Source: Anaerolineae bacterium (GTDB lineage Bacteria; Chloroflexota; Anaerolineae; Aggregatilineales; Phototrophicaceae). Taken from it: 64,000 bases of DNA. The notes beneath the pieces are model-generated. The model worked only from the letters and a program-made list of their open reading frames with translations, had not been told where the DNA came from and searched no databases. A program made the translations under genes and the position numbers. The stretch lies in contig JAIOHM010000083.1 of NCBI GenBank assembly GCA_019912965.1, forward strand, positions 1-64,000, written 5' to 3'. Positions 55,063 to 63,054 of the stretch are shown here, one piece after another. Within the stretch, counting starts at the first letter, position 1; each line of letters begins with the position of its first letter.

Positions 55063-56472
55063 ATGCAACGAAATTCCCGATCTATTATTGGAATATGCAG
55101 CGTAGCTGCACTGGCGTTGTTGCTGTTGGCGCTTTCTTTCCCAACAGGCGGCAGTGTGCTGGCGCAGGGTGTTCCCACGCCCACACCCAATGACCCCATT
55201 TGGCGCGGCTTTTCCGCAGTGCGCGATGCCATAGAGGAAGCCCGCTCGGTTGATTTGACCATTGTCCGTTCCTACGACTGGGAACAGAGCGAATGGAAGG
55301 GTGGCATTGATAGTTGCGTTGATTTGGAGGATATTACTCAAGCGCGCGAACTATACTTTGGCTGGACATACACAATTACCAGTCTGCGCGGCGAGGTTTT
55401 TCAGGCGCGTATCAGTTTTGACCTGAAGGAACTCGCTGTCTGTGATCGCTTGGATACAGTTGCTGCGACTCCTGTCCCCGGCACGCCAAATCCCAACCTG
55501 CCGACGCCTGTTGCGGGTAGTGCCGCTGTTGGTACATTTGAATTGGGTGGTCAGGTCTTGGATGCCAGTTTGAATACCTTCGGTTATATGAGCCGTGCGG
55601 GTATGAAGTGGATTAAGCAGCAGGTTTCCTATAGCCTCGGTGATGACCCCAGTAAAGTTACAACAATAATCAATGTGGCGCATTCCAATGGCTACAAAAT
55701 TCTGTTGAGTGTCTTGGGTGCTAAAGATCAACTCGCTGCCAGTTTTGACAGCTATGTCAATACCTATGCCCAATTCCTGGCGGGTGCGGCGGGTCTTGGC
55801 GCAGATGCTATTGAAGTCTGGAACGAGCCAAACATTGACCGTGAATGGCCTGCTGGTCAAATCAATGGTGGCAACTATACCAAAATGCTGGCTGCCGCTT
55901 TTAATGCCATCAAAGCTAAGAACGCCAATACCATCGTTATCAGTGCTGCACCTGCTCCGACAGGTTTCTTTGGTGCAGCGGGTTGCACCGATCAAGGCTG
56001 CAATGACGATACTTTCATGACGCAGATGGCGCAGGCAGGCGCGGCCAATTACATGGATTGTGTCGGGTTGCATTACAACGAAGGGGTTATTCCGCCGTCG
56101 CAGAATAGCAACGATCCTCGCGGTTCTTATCCTACCTACTTCTTTAGCTCGATGTTGAACCGGGGATATTCTCCCTTTGGTGGTAAGCAGGTCTGCTGGA
56201 CGGAACTCGGCTACCTCTCTGGTGAAGGCTACTCGACAGCTATTCCGGCGGGTTTTGCTTGGGCGCAGAACACGACTGTTGCCCAGCACGCTGCTTGGTT
56301 AGCGGAAGCCGCTACGCTCTCTGCTCAGAGTGGCAAAGTGCGGTTGATGATTGTGTTCAATGTGGATTTCCCATACTATACCGCCACTGATCCTCAGGGT
56401 GGTTATGCAATGGTTCGTCCCGGCGGTGCGTGCCCCGCCTGTGACTCGCTCGGCGCGGTGATGAAGAAGTAA
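55063..56472 (+). CDS. Secreted or anchored glycoside-hydrolase-like protein, clan GH-A fold
   Basis: A 469-residue protein. A hydrophobic N-terminus (about 8-35) ends in SVLAQG and serves as signal peptide or anchor. Residues 36-135 are a small separate domain, followed by a Pro/Thr linker (about 135-155). The TIM-barrel part has IEVWNEPNID with Glu255 and VCWTELGYLSG with Glu381, the acid/base and nucleophile places of clan GH-A. ATG 55048 would add five residues. It resembles the protein encoded at 43112-44488 in layout but not closely in sequence. Substrate unknown. Confidence 0.8.
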   Translation: MQRNSRSIIGICSVAALALLLLALSFPTGGSVLAQGVPTPTPNDPIWRGFSAVRDAIEEARSVDLTIVRSYDWEQSEWKGGIDSCVDLEDITQARELYFGWTYTITSLRGEVFQARISFDLKELAVCDRLDTVAATPVPGTPNPNLPTPVAGSAAVGTFELGGQVLDASLNTFGYMSRAGMKWIKQQVSYSLGDDPSKVTTIINVAHSNGYKILLSVLGAKDQLAASFDSYVNTYAQFLAGAAGLGADAIEVWNEPNIDREWPAGQINGGNYTKMLAAAFNAIKAKNANTIVISAAPAPTGFFGAAGCTDQGCNDDTFMTQMAQAGAANYMDCVGLHYNEGVIPPSQNSNDPRGSYPTYFFSSMLNRGYSPFGGKQVCWTELGYLSGEGYSTAIPAGFAWAQNTTVAQHAAWLAEAATLSAQSGKVRLMIVFNVDFPYYTATDPQGGYAMVRPGGACPACDSLGAVMKK

Positions 56473-56525
56473 TAGAGCAGACTTCGTAGGGACACGATAA
56501 TCCGTGTCTGATGTAAGAACTTTGT

Positions 56526-56550
56526 AGGGCGGGTTTTGTTGGCCCGCCCT
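56526..56550. terminator. GC hairpin between two convergent genes
   Basis: AGGGCGGG (56526-56533) pairs with CCCGCCCT (56543-56550) around nine bases. It lies between the glycosidase-like gene and the convergent VOC gene, whose stop is at 56553, so it can serve both strands. T-runs are weak on each side. Arms resemble the hairpins at 31366 and 38472. Confidence 0.6.
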
Positions 56551-56552
56551 TA

Positions 56553-57302
56553 TCATTTCACCAGTTCGATTCGTGCCCCATGTAAGATCGTCAGATCGAG
56601 CGACCGATTCTCCCCGCTTTTGAGCCAGATTGTGTTCAGTTTGTCGTTATCCAATGCGGGATTTAAGCGTAACTTTAAGCCAAATCCTGTGCCTGCAAAT
56701 TCGGCTTGAGCATCATCTTGCGAATCGGGTTCGCGCCCCAATATACATTGATAATAAGCTATTCCAGCCTTCAAGTCAGGGATTTCTATTTCGATGTTGG
56801 CTATGCCTGTTACGGCATTAGGTTGCAGTGTTTTTGCTGCTTCATTAGGGACTCGCAATTGGCGAGGTGTATCATCCTGAATGAAAAATGGCGTCATGGT
56901 GTTGCCGATCATCGCGCTCCGCCAGCGGAGTTCTTGTCCATCTGGGCGTAAACGTCCGCCGGGTGGTCGCATCTGGATGTTCAAACCCCGTGCTTGCATC
57001 GCCTTTGTCTCTGCTTCCAAATCATCCGCAAGCAGGGCATAACCCCCGAATCCTTCGCCCTGTGCGAACATAAACAGGAAGTTGCTGCGGTCAGCCATAT
57101 CGACAGTTTCGATGAATTTGGGATTGGTCGGGGCGAGCAATTCCAGATAAGTACCATCGTGAAAAACAATCAGGGCATTATGTGTTTTGCCATCTGCGTG
57201 TTCACCACCAAAAAACGGATTAAAGCCTGCTGTGCGGTAATCAGCTATTGCTGCCTCTAAATCGCGAACCAGAATCACCGCATGATCAAACCGTAGCCCC
57301 AT
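56553..57302 (-). CDS. VOC/glyoxalase-like domain protein
   Basis: A 249-residue protein of the Glyoxalase_3-like group (PF13468 type), with two VOC halves. The first starts LRFDHAVILVRDLEAAIADY (3-22) with a metal-ligand His and has HDGTYLELLAP with the ligand Glu. The second half is at about 160-249. It could be a dioxygenase, isomerase or binding protein; the sequence does not decide. First visible gene of a minus-strand run only in the sense of position, as genes upstream (57329 on) are in the same direction. Confidence 0.8.
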   Translation of the reverse strand: MGLRFDHAVILVRDLEAAIADYRTAGFNPFFGGEHADGKTHNALIVFHDGTYLELLAPTNPKFIETVDMADRSNFLFMFAQGEGFGGYALLADDLEAETKAMQARGLNIQMRPPGGRLRPDGQELRWRSAMIGNTMTPFFIQDDTPRQLRVPNEAAKTLQPNAVTGIANIEIEIPDLKAGIAYYQCILGREPDSQDDAQAEFAGTGFGLKLRLNPALDNDKLNTIWLKSGENRSLDLTILHGARIELVK

Positions 57303-57328
57303 CTTCCACTTCCCTTTTGACGATCACA

Positions 57329-58252
57329 CTAATCCCCTGGCACGGCGCTCGGTTGTGCTTCTAATCCATACTCCCGCAGGCGTGTATAATATTTTTGTAG
57401 CACTGGATGACCGTGATCGTCAAAATGGCCTTTAACATGGCTGTCATCCAGCTTTGCAGATGAATGTGGTTTTTGCATATCTTGGGCGAAGCGCTGTAGT
57501 TTCCGGCGATATTCCCAGTTCTCTAGCCAGTCACCCAATTGACCGCCGAGAATGGATTCGGCCATCCATTTCAAGCCGTTCCAGAACCAGCCTGTTTGCT
57601 GCTCAATTTCTTTATAAAATGCATCTGTGGCATTTGGCAGTTGTTCCCCAACCCACAGGTTCGCCGCTCGAAAGCGTTCGTAAAGCCTGTGACCATAAAG
57701 CGGCACCATCTGTACCACCTCATGAGCCATGAAAATATCATGTCGTTCCTGTGATAAGGCGCTTTCCGCCAGCACATAATTGGGGCAGACTTCCACACCC
57801 TGCACTCGCGCCAGTCGTACCAACGCAATAGCGAATCCGCGCGCCAGCCATACCCGCCCCGGTGCAGTCACGAGGATATAATCCAGATCATCGTCGTCCG
57901 CCGCTGCATTACGCATTGCCAGTGCCCCGGTTAAGGCTACCATCCGTACAAATGGCAGCCGCGCCAGCCATCGACCATACCGCATGGCGACAGGCCACAA
58001 ATGTTCCGACGCAGTTTCGCGTATCTGGCGAACAGCAATAATATCCGTGCGTTCACCGTATACTACATAGCCCTCAACCTGATTGAGCACTGTTTTTAAT
58101 GCTGTTGAAGTTGCCAGTGTGTTGCACACGGACTCTAGGCTAACCGGCTCATCATGGATCAGGAAGTGATGAATTTCTTTAGCAGTCATCGGAAAATTAA
58201 AAACATCTGCGTACAGCACCGTGCGTAATATCGCTGCCTCAATGCCTTCCAT
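57329..58252 (-). CDS. Nucleotidyltransferase-like protein
   Basis: A 307-residue protein. The N-terminal 70 residues look like a winged helix. At 106-127 lies VALTGALAMRN, then a run of four aspartates in DDDDLDYILV, the pol-beta nucleotidyltransferase pattern (G-S/A ... D-x-D) with Ala at the usual Ser. The C-terminal half is helical, with tryptophan-rich segments. It may transfer a nucleotide to protein, RNA or a small molecule, or be an inactive relative. It is 26 bases upstream of the VOC gene. Confidence 0.7.
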   Translation of the reverse strand: MEGIEAAILRTVLYADVFNFPMTAKEIHHFLIHDEPVSLESVCNTLATSTALKTVLNQVEGYVVYGERTDIIAVRQIRETASEHLWPVAMRYGRWLARLPFVRMVALTGALAMRNAAADDDDLDYILVTAPGRVWLARGFAIALVRLARVQGVEVCPNYVLAESALSQERHDIFMAHEVVQMVPLYGHRLYERFRAANLWVGEQLPNATDAFYKEIEQQTGWFWNGLKWMAESILGGQLGDWLENWEYRRKLQRFAQDMQKPHSSAKLDDSHVKGHFDDHGHPVLQKYYTRLREYGLEAQPSAVPGD

Positions 58253-58322
58253 TAAAACAACCCCTTATGATTATTTTGGGTAGTATACGCTTGATGCTGG
58301 GTAGCCGGATTGATTTTTTAAC

Positions 58323-59831
58323 CTAATTCCACCGCCATACCCAGGTTTCTGTGAATTGACAGGAGGTGCTGATGGGTTCAAAGTTGACGACTGCGTTGCC
58401 GACTGCACCTTCAACGGTCGGGCCGCTGCTGCTCCCGATATAGCGACCATCTACATAATAGATGATGTTTTCACCGCGCGCGATCACAACCAGTTGATGA
58501 CGATTTTGCGTCGAGGGCAGGGTTTCCCCAAATATGCCCGGCAGAAAGGTGTCATCATCGCGTTGCGAGACGCCGTAACCACCATTGCCGTCCACATAGG
58601 CCAGCATATAGTTGGTGTCATCAACCCCCCGGAATACCAGCCCACAGCCTGTCACGCCGCTCGATGCAGATTCCCAGGCTACAGTTGCCCCCATCGCGAA
58701 GTTTTCGTAGGTTGCGCCGCGTCCCAGCATCAGCCGTTCCACACCCGGTCTCCGTGATTCAACAAAACTCTCGTTGACGGTCAGTGCCATTTCGCCGCCT
58801 GATGGAATCACCAAACGCCGTTGAAGTTCCTGCGCCATATTGTTGGGTGTGCTGACGATCAACTGCTCCGGTAGGACGGATTGGTCATCAAGAATGAGGG
58901 GTTCGGTTATAGTCAGATCATCAAATCGTGCTTCCACACGGCTGGTGAGTGAAGATGGCGTTTCGATTCCTAGTCCGATTGTTCCCAGCTCGGTTAAAGT
59001 GCTGTCTGTTGCCCGTCCAAAAAACTGTCCATCATAGAAAAAATCGAACCCGATTCCATTGACCAGCATCCCTAGCGTGAAAGTAGCTCCGCCCGGAATA
59101 ATCGCTGGATGGGGTGTCCAGTCTCGCACAATTTGGCTGCTGCCATTTGATCGGAGGGAGAACCGCCACTGCCCCTGATTATTGATGTTGAGCACATAAT
59201 AGGTCTCATCATTTTGTTGCCGCGCCGTCATGCTGACGATCCAGCCACTTTCCCCGCTGACATTTACATTCACCTGAGCATAGTAGGTGTTCGGTGTTTG
59301 TATGTCCGTGTGTAAGGCAATGCCCGTTTGTTCAGGTTCGGCTAATGCCAGCACCAGTTGTCCATCTTCAGATTGAATTTCAAGGGGTTCTGGGGCTTCC
59401 CATTCCAGATTGCCATTGAAATTCTCGCTCTGCGCCAACTGGGTGAAACCGGGTGTCATCGTCAGTGTATAATCGCCTGAAGTGCCATCAAAGCCTGTGA
59501 CAGTTAGGGTATACGTGTCAAGTCGCGGAAAGGTAATGGCTTCCAGCAGTGCGTCATTTGTATCTGGATAATCATAATCATCATTGCCAATCAACGCGGT
59601 TCCTGCGCTGTTGCTGATGGTGAACGCCGGATCGAGATCGCCCGTTTCTGCCTGAATATGGAACGAAAAAACGGCTCCATCTGCCGCGTTGAACGTCCAG
59701 GATTGGGTGCCGCCGCTTTCGATCTGTCCTGTAACGGGGGATAATGGCTCAAGTGTATTGTTTTGTGCCAGTGTGGGTATGAAACCGATTAGCAGTCCGG
59801 CACAAGTCAGGATTACTTTTACGGCAGCCAT
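58323..59831 (-). CDS. Secreted PPC-domain protein with laminin-G-like modules
   Basis: A 502-residue exported protein. A signal peptide covers about 1-22 (ending LAQNN). A bacterial pre-peptidase C-terminal (PPC) domain follows at about 30-120, with SGGTQSWTFNAADGA and DTYTLTVTGFDGTSGDYTL. Two beta-sandwich regions come after it (about 130-320 and 345-500), each with an NYMLAYVDGNG or YYVLNINNQG core and a YYVDGRYIG or FYDGQFFG strand, like concanavalin/LamG folds. No protease domain is present. It may bind surface glycans or proteins. It overlaps the upstream gene by 13 bases. Confidence 0.78.
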   Translation of the reverse strand: MAAVKVILTCAGLLIGFIPTLAQNNTLEPLSPVTGQIESGGTQSWTFNAADGAVFSFHIQAETGDLDPAFTISNSAGTALIGNDDYDYPDTNDALLEAITFPRLDTYTLTVTGFDGTSGDYTLTMTPGFTQLAQSENFNGNLEWEAPEPLEIQSEDGQLVLALAEPEQTGIALHTDIQTPNTYYAQVNVNVSGESGWIVSMTARQQNDETYYVLNINNQGQWRFSLRSNGSSQIVRDWTPHPAIIPGGATFTLGMLVNGIGFDFFYDGQFFGRATDSTLTELGTIGLGIETPSSLTSRVEARFDDLTITEPLILDDQSVLPEQLIVSTPNNMAQELQRRLVIPSGGEMALTVNESFVESRRPGVERLMLGRGATYENFAMGATVAWESASSGVTGCGLVFRGVDDTNYMLAYVDGNGGYGVSQRDDDTFLPGIFGETLPSTQNRHQLVVIARGENIIYYVDGRYIGSSSGPTVEGAVGNAVVNFEPISTSCQFTETWVWRWN

Positions 59832-60484
59832 TGCGGAAATTGTCCATTCAATTGCTGAATGTATGCCTGAAAATCCTCATAAGTCATTTCCGCTCCATCC
59901 GTCCAGCGATGGGTCTCTGCGACCCGTAACCGTCGCTGTTCACCCGCCACCCGCAGCGAATCCTGTTTTACGTTGCTGGCCGTTTTCTCGCTCATAAGGT
60001 CGGTAAATCGTGTGATTTTATGTAGGGTTTCGGCTTGTTCCGGTGATGCGAAAGTGTAAACCGCCAGATAAAGATCATTCTGTTCCAGCGCGCAGGCCAC
60101 CATGTACCAACCCTTTGGTACACGGGTGCGCCGCGTAATTTTGAAACGCCATAACATCGCGCTCACAGCGTCATTAGAACGAACGACCGTCTCCACCTTG
60201 TCACGCAGCATCAGCCGGACGCCTTCAGCATCGACATGCACAGCGCGACCACTCGGCCACCTTGCTTTCAATGTGGGTTCGATCAAGCGACTGCCTAAAG
60301 CAGCCACCGCAAAAGCAATAATCCCCGCGATGATGTTGAAGCCCGCGCTGGAAATGATGGCGTTGGCAATCACGAAAGCAATCACCCATAACCCGGCGAA
60401 CAACAGGACGAGACTAAGGCGCAGCGCACCGTGTTCGCGGTCTACAGGAATCGACAGACTGGTTTCAGATGCAGTGTTTATCAT
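59819..60484 (-). CDS. Two-span membrane protein of unknown function
   Basis: A 221-residue protein with two hydrophobic segments at about 24-45 and 48-66 and a soluble domain after that (about 75-221). The soluble part has short strands and ends in EDFQAYIQQLNGQFPQWLP. I do not recognise the family. It lies 3 bases after the methyltransferase gene and overlaps the secreted PPC gene by 13 bases, so the three probably form one operon. Confidence 0.72.
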   Translation of the reverse strand: MINTASETSLSIPVDREHGALRLSLVLLFAGLWVIAFVIANAIISSAGFNIIAGIIAFAVAALGSRLIEPTLKARWPSGRAVHVDAEGVRLMLRDKVETVVRSNDAVSAMLWRFKITRRTRVPKGWYMVACALEQNDLYLAVYTFASPEQAETLHKITRFTDLMSEKTASNVKQDSLRVAGEQRRLRVAETHRWTDGAEMTYEDFQAYIQQLNGQFPQWLP

Positions 60485-60487
60485 ATC

Positions 60488-61255
60488 TTAGTTAGAGGAT
60501 GGTTTTTCGGCGACAAAAATGACTCGCGGCGCGCGTGACGAGCCGTGATCGTAGGATTCGAGATTGCTGTTGAGGATGGTGCGTAGGGTAAACCCGCTGC
60601 GTTGGAGTAGGGAGGCAATGGCTTGTACAGGGAATGCCCGCAGGATGCGTTTGGCCTCGCTGCGTTCCCAACCATTGCCTGCGCGTTGGAAGATGAAATA
60701 CTGTGTGGTTTGCATCTGCCGTTCGTAATCGTAGTCGGTAGTGCTAAACACGGTCAGATTTTGTGGATCATTGTGCAGCAGTCGATCACCGGATTCACCA
60801 TCTTGTGTCAAACCCTGTACCGTCAGCATGTCGAACAAAAACAGCTTGCCCGGTTCAAGGCTGCGTTGCACATTGCCGAAAACGGTTTCCAGATCGCGCA
60901 GACTGTTGAGTTCGTTCATCACATTCAGCGCCAGTGCCAGATCAACCGACCCGATTTGGGTGCCCAACTCCCGGATGTCTGCTTGCAGCCACTTGAGGCT
61001 CAATCCGGGGTCGTTCATCTTACGTCGCGCGGCATCCAGCATTTCCGCCGAGTTATCAACCCCAATCAGGTTGTACGGGTATTGGGACAAATACTCGATG
61101 CTGCTACCTGTCCCGCAACCCAGTACTGCAATCCGCCGTCCCAGCCAGTCAATCCGCTGAGCATAATCAATCAGGCGCGGTGTAATCCGCTGCCCAAATT
61201 CGGCCATGCCAATAGCATCATAAATAGGGGCTAGGACTGCGTAATCTCCGGGCAT
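60488..61255 (-). CDS. Class I SAM-dependent methyltransferase
   Basis: A 255-residue methyltransferase. Motif I is IAVLGCGTGSS (42-52), followed by GVDNSAEMLDAARRK (64-78) and the acidic motif WLQADIREL. The C-terminal part carries a beta-rich insert (TTDYDYERQMQTTQYFIFQR) as in the YcgJ/CheR-like small-molecule enzymes. It begins a likely operon with the two genes downstream. Substrate unknown. Confidence 0.88.
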   Translation of the reverse strand: MPGDYAVLAPIYDAIGMAEFGQRITPRLIDYAQRIDWLGRRIAVLGCGTGSSIEYLSQYPYNLIGVDNSAEMLDAARRKMNDPGLSLKWLQADIRELGTQIGSVDLALALNVMNELNSLRDLETVFGNVQRSLEPGKLFLFDMLTVQGLTQDGESGDRLLHNDPQNLTVFSTTDYDYERQMQTTQYFIFQRAGNGWERSEAKRILRAFPVQAIASLLQRSGFTLRTILNSNLESYDHGSSRAPRVIFVAEKPSSN

Positions 61256-61335
61256 GAGTGTTGATTTCCCTGTCGGTCAGGCATCTCGATTCCTGACAGC
61301 TAGGGTAGCATAAAGTTACCGAATCAGCCAATGCT

Positions 61336-62031
61336 TTAAACCGGCATTCGGTAGCCTTGTCCCGGCACGGTCACGATGTAGGTAGGGTGACGCGGATTTT
61401 GCTCCACCTTCTGCCGCAGCCGCGAGATATTGACGCGCAGTACCGAATAATCGCCTTCGTACTGTTCGCCCCATACTACCCGCAGCAGATCATCATGTGT
61501 TACCAACTGTCCTGCGTTCCGCATCATCGTCACCAGCAACCCGTACTCAATTGGTGTTAGATGCAGTCGTTGACCACGAATCATCGCCTGCCGCCGGGGA
61601 ATATCCAGCTCAAGCTGCCGAACCACCAATTTGGTTTCAGGTTGTGGTGTCCAGTCAATGCGGCGCAGCAGTGCTCCTACCCGTGCCACTAATTCTTCAG
61701 GTGAGAACGGCTTGGCGAGGTAATCATCCGCCCCGGCTTCCAGCGCTGTTACCTTATCCCGTTCCCGGCTGAACCCGCTCAACACGATCATCGGCAAAAA
61801 CGAATGTGTGCGTACTTGTCGCAGCACATCCAGCCCGTTGATGTCTGGCAGGTTAATGTCCAACAACACCAGGTCGGGCGGCCTGGAAGCGATATTGTAT
61901 AAAGCCTCTTCCCCCCGGTCGACTGTAAAAGCGTTGTATCCGGCCTCGCTTAACAGCGTACTGACCACTTCGGCGGTGTCTTCGTCGTCTTCCACAATCA
62001 GGATGTCACGGTTATCCCGTAGCGTCACCAT
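61336..62031 (-). CDS. OmpR/PhoB-family response regulator
   Basis: A 231-residue regulator. The receiver domain shows ILIVEDDED (10-18), the phosphoacceptor Asp58 in LVLLDINLPD, and AKPF with the conserved Lys near 105. The C-terminal winged helix (about 130-230) has LTPIEYGLLVTMMRNAGQLV and VLRVNISRLRQKVEQNP. It has no kinase neighbour; the GAF-PAS kinase at 51860-53428 is the only one in the window and may be its partner, by inference only. A CAAACCA/TGGTTTG repeat lies upstream. Confidence 0.94.
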   Translation of the reverse strand: MVTLRDNRDILIVEDDEDTAEVVSTLLSEAGYNAFTVDRGEEALYNIASRPPDLVLLDINLPDINGLDVLRQVRTHSFLPMIVLSGFSRERDKVTALEAGADDYLAKPFSPEELVARVGALLRRIDWTPQPETKLVVRQLELDIPRRQAMIRGQRLHLTPIEYGLLVTMMRNAGQLVTHDDLLRVVWGEQYEGDYSVLRVNISRLRQKVEQNPRHPTYIVTVPGQGYRMPV

Positions 62032-62070
62032 AGGTTATGTCCTGGGGGATAATCCCTTTTATACGGTTTT

Positions 62071-62094
62071 CAAACCAATATGTAACATGGTTTG
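62071..62094. promoter_or_regulatory. Inverted repeat upstream of the response regulator
   Basis: CAAACCA (62071-62077) and TGGTTTG (62088-62094) are perfect arms with a ten-base spacer, 40 bases upstream of the regulator's ATG at 62031. The centre-to-centre layout fits a dimer site and could be autoregulatory. Confidence 0.35.
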
Positions 62095-62174
62095 CCTAAA
62101 TATAGCCTATATCGGGGTGTCATAGCAATAAACCTTTATTTAGTTTTTGCAACTTGGTCTGCAAGGTTGAGGGT

Positions 62175-62208
62175 AAACAAAAACGCATACCTATGTTAGT
62201 ATGCGTTT
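62175..62208 (-). terminator. Rho-independent terminator after tRNA-Val
   Basis: On the minus strand AAACGCATAC (62208-62199) pairs with GTATGCGTTT (62190-62181) around eight bases and runs into TTTTTGTTTA. It lies eight bases past the tRNA 3' end, so the tRNA is terminated before the response regulator. Confidence 0.85.
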
Positions 62209-62215
62209 ATATATT

Positions 62216-62288
62216 TGGGCACACTAGGACTTGAACCTAGAACCCTTTGCGTGTAAAGCAAATGCTCTGCCAATTGAGCTATGCGCCC
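62216..62288 (-). tRNA. tRNA-Val, anticodon UAC
   Basis: The minus strand gives acceptor GGGCGCA with TGTGCCC (one G-U pair), the D-arm AGCTCAATTGGCAGAGC, an anticodon stem TTTGC/GCAAA around TTTACAC (anticodon UAC), and the T-arm TAGGTTCAAGTCCTA. The discriminator is A. CCA is not encoded. Promoter at 62298-62326 and terminator at 62175-62208 make it a single-tRNA unit. Confidence 0.96.
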
Positions 62289-62297
62289 ATTCCCGAT

Positions 62298-62326
62298 ATC
62301 TTACATCAACCATTCAGGTTTATCAA
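62298..62326 (-). promoter_or_regulatory. tRNA-Val promoter inside the end of the HTH gene
   Basis: The minus strand shows TTGATA (62326-62321), a 17-base spacer and TAAGAT (62303-62298), close to consensus. The -10 box overlaps the TAA stop of the HTH protein gene (62303-62301) and lies nine bases before the tRNA 5' end. Confidence 0.75.
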
Positions 62327-62978
62327 TCCCTGCATATTCCTGAATTGCACCAAATACATGCTGAACGAGCTGTGTTTTTGCAACATTGACTTTGCAAACG
62401 CCATAAGGAAGCTTTCTGCCTTTTTGCTGGCTACTTCTTGGTTGTGCATTGCTTATGGTTTTTCTCAAACAACTTGGGGGGAGGGAAAGTTGATTGAGCC
62501 AATATTGTTCGATAGTGGATACATCTAGTTCTGCGTTTAGATAACAATTAATGTGAAGCGTGATTTCTTCGTCTTCAACTTGCAAAGAGTCTCGCAGGAA
62601 ACGAACGTAGAATTTCAACATATCTGAGTCCGAATTTGTCAATACAAGCGCATTTTTGCTTTTTGTTCCCTCTGCCCAATACAGCATACATCCAGCCAAA
62701 TGCAGTGGATCCATTTCGCGCGCTTTTTGACGGCCTTCTTCTTGATATTGCTGCCGTAATGCGCGATGTTTTCGGGCGACTGCCTCGCTGCCCTTGTGTT
62801 GTCCATGATAGATCGGATTGCGCCGTTTCAGGGCGAGGATTTGTTCATCAGTCAGCGGAATATCCCGCACCCACACACTAACTGAAGATTTGGCGACACC
62901 TAACTCCCGGCATATTTCTTTGACCGAATGACCTGCTCGCCGGAGTTCCCTTGCTTGTTCACGTGTTTCTTTTCGCAT
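62301..62978 (-). CDS. HTH protein with LAGLIDADG-like segment
   Basis: A 225-residue protein. An N-terminal helix-turn-helix spans about 8-40 (AGHSVKEICRELGVAKSSVS). A basic helical linker follows, then LHLAGCMLYWAEGTKSKNAL (92-111) and TNSDSDMLKFYVRFL, which resemble the LAGLIDADG homing-endonuclease helix and following strand, with Glu103 at the acidic place. I do not know an assigned function for this protein type. ATG 62978 has GAGG upstream; an upstream ATG at 63005 is less likely. It lies between tRNA-Val and the intein-bearing dcd gene. Confidence 0.65.
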   Translation of the reverse strand: MRKETREQARELRRAGHSVKEICRELGVAKSSVSVWVRDIPLTDEQILALKRRNPIYHGQHKGSEAVARKHRALRQQYQEEGRQKAREMDPLHLAGCMLYWAEGTKSKNALVLTNSDSDMLKFYVRFLRDSLQVEDEEITLHINCYLNAELDVSTIEQYWLNQLSLPPSCLRKTISNAQPRSSQQKGRKLPYGVCKVNVAKTQLVQHVFGAIQEYAGIDKPEWLM

Positions 62979-63054
62979 AAAAAGAACCTCTATCCACATA
63001 TTCACTAGAATATTGAATAAGGGTTCAGATTGTCAAGTTTGTGTCTTGTAATGG

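Noticed and set aside
55351-56289. 312-codon antisense frame under the glycosidase-like gene
   Set aside because: Long only because the opposite gene lacks stops in that frame; no start signal, no family features.
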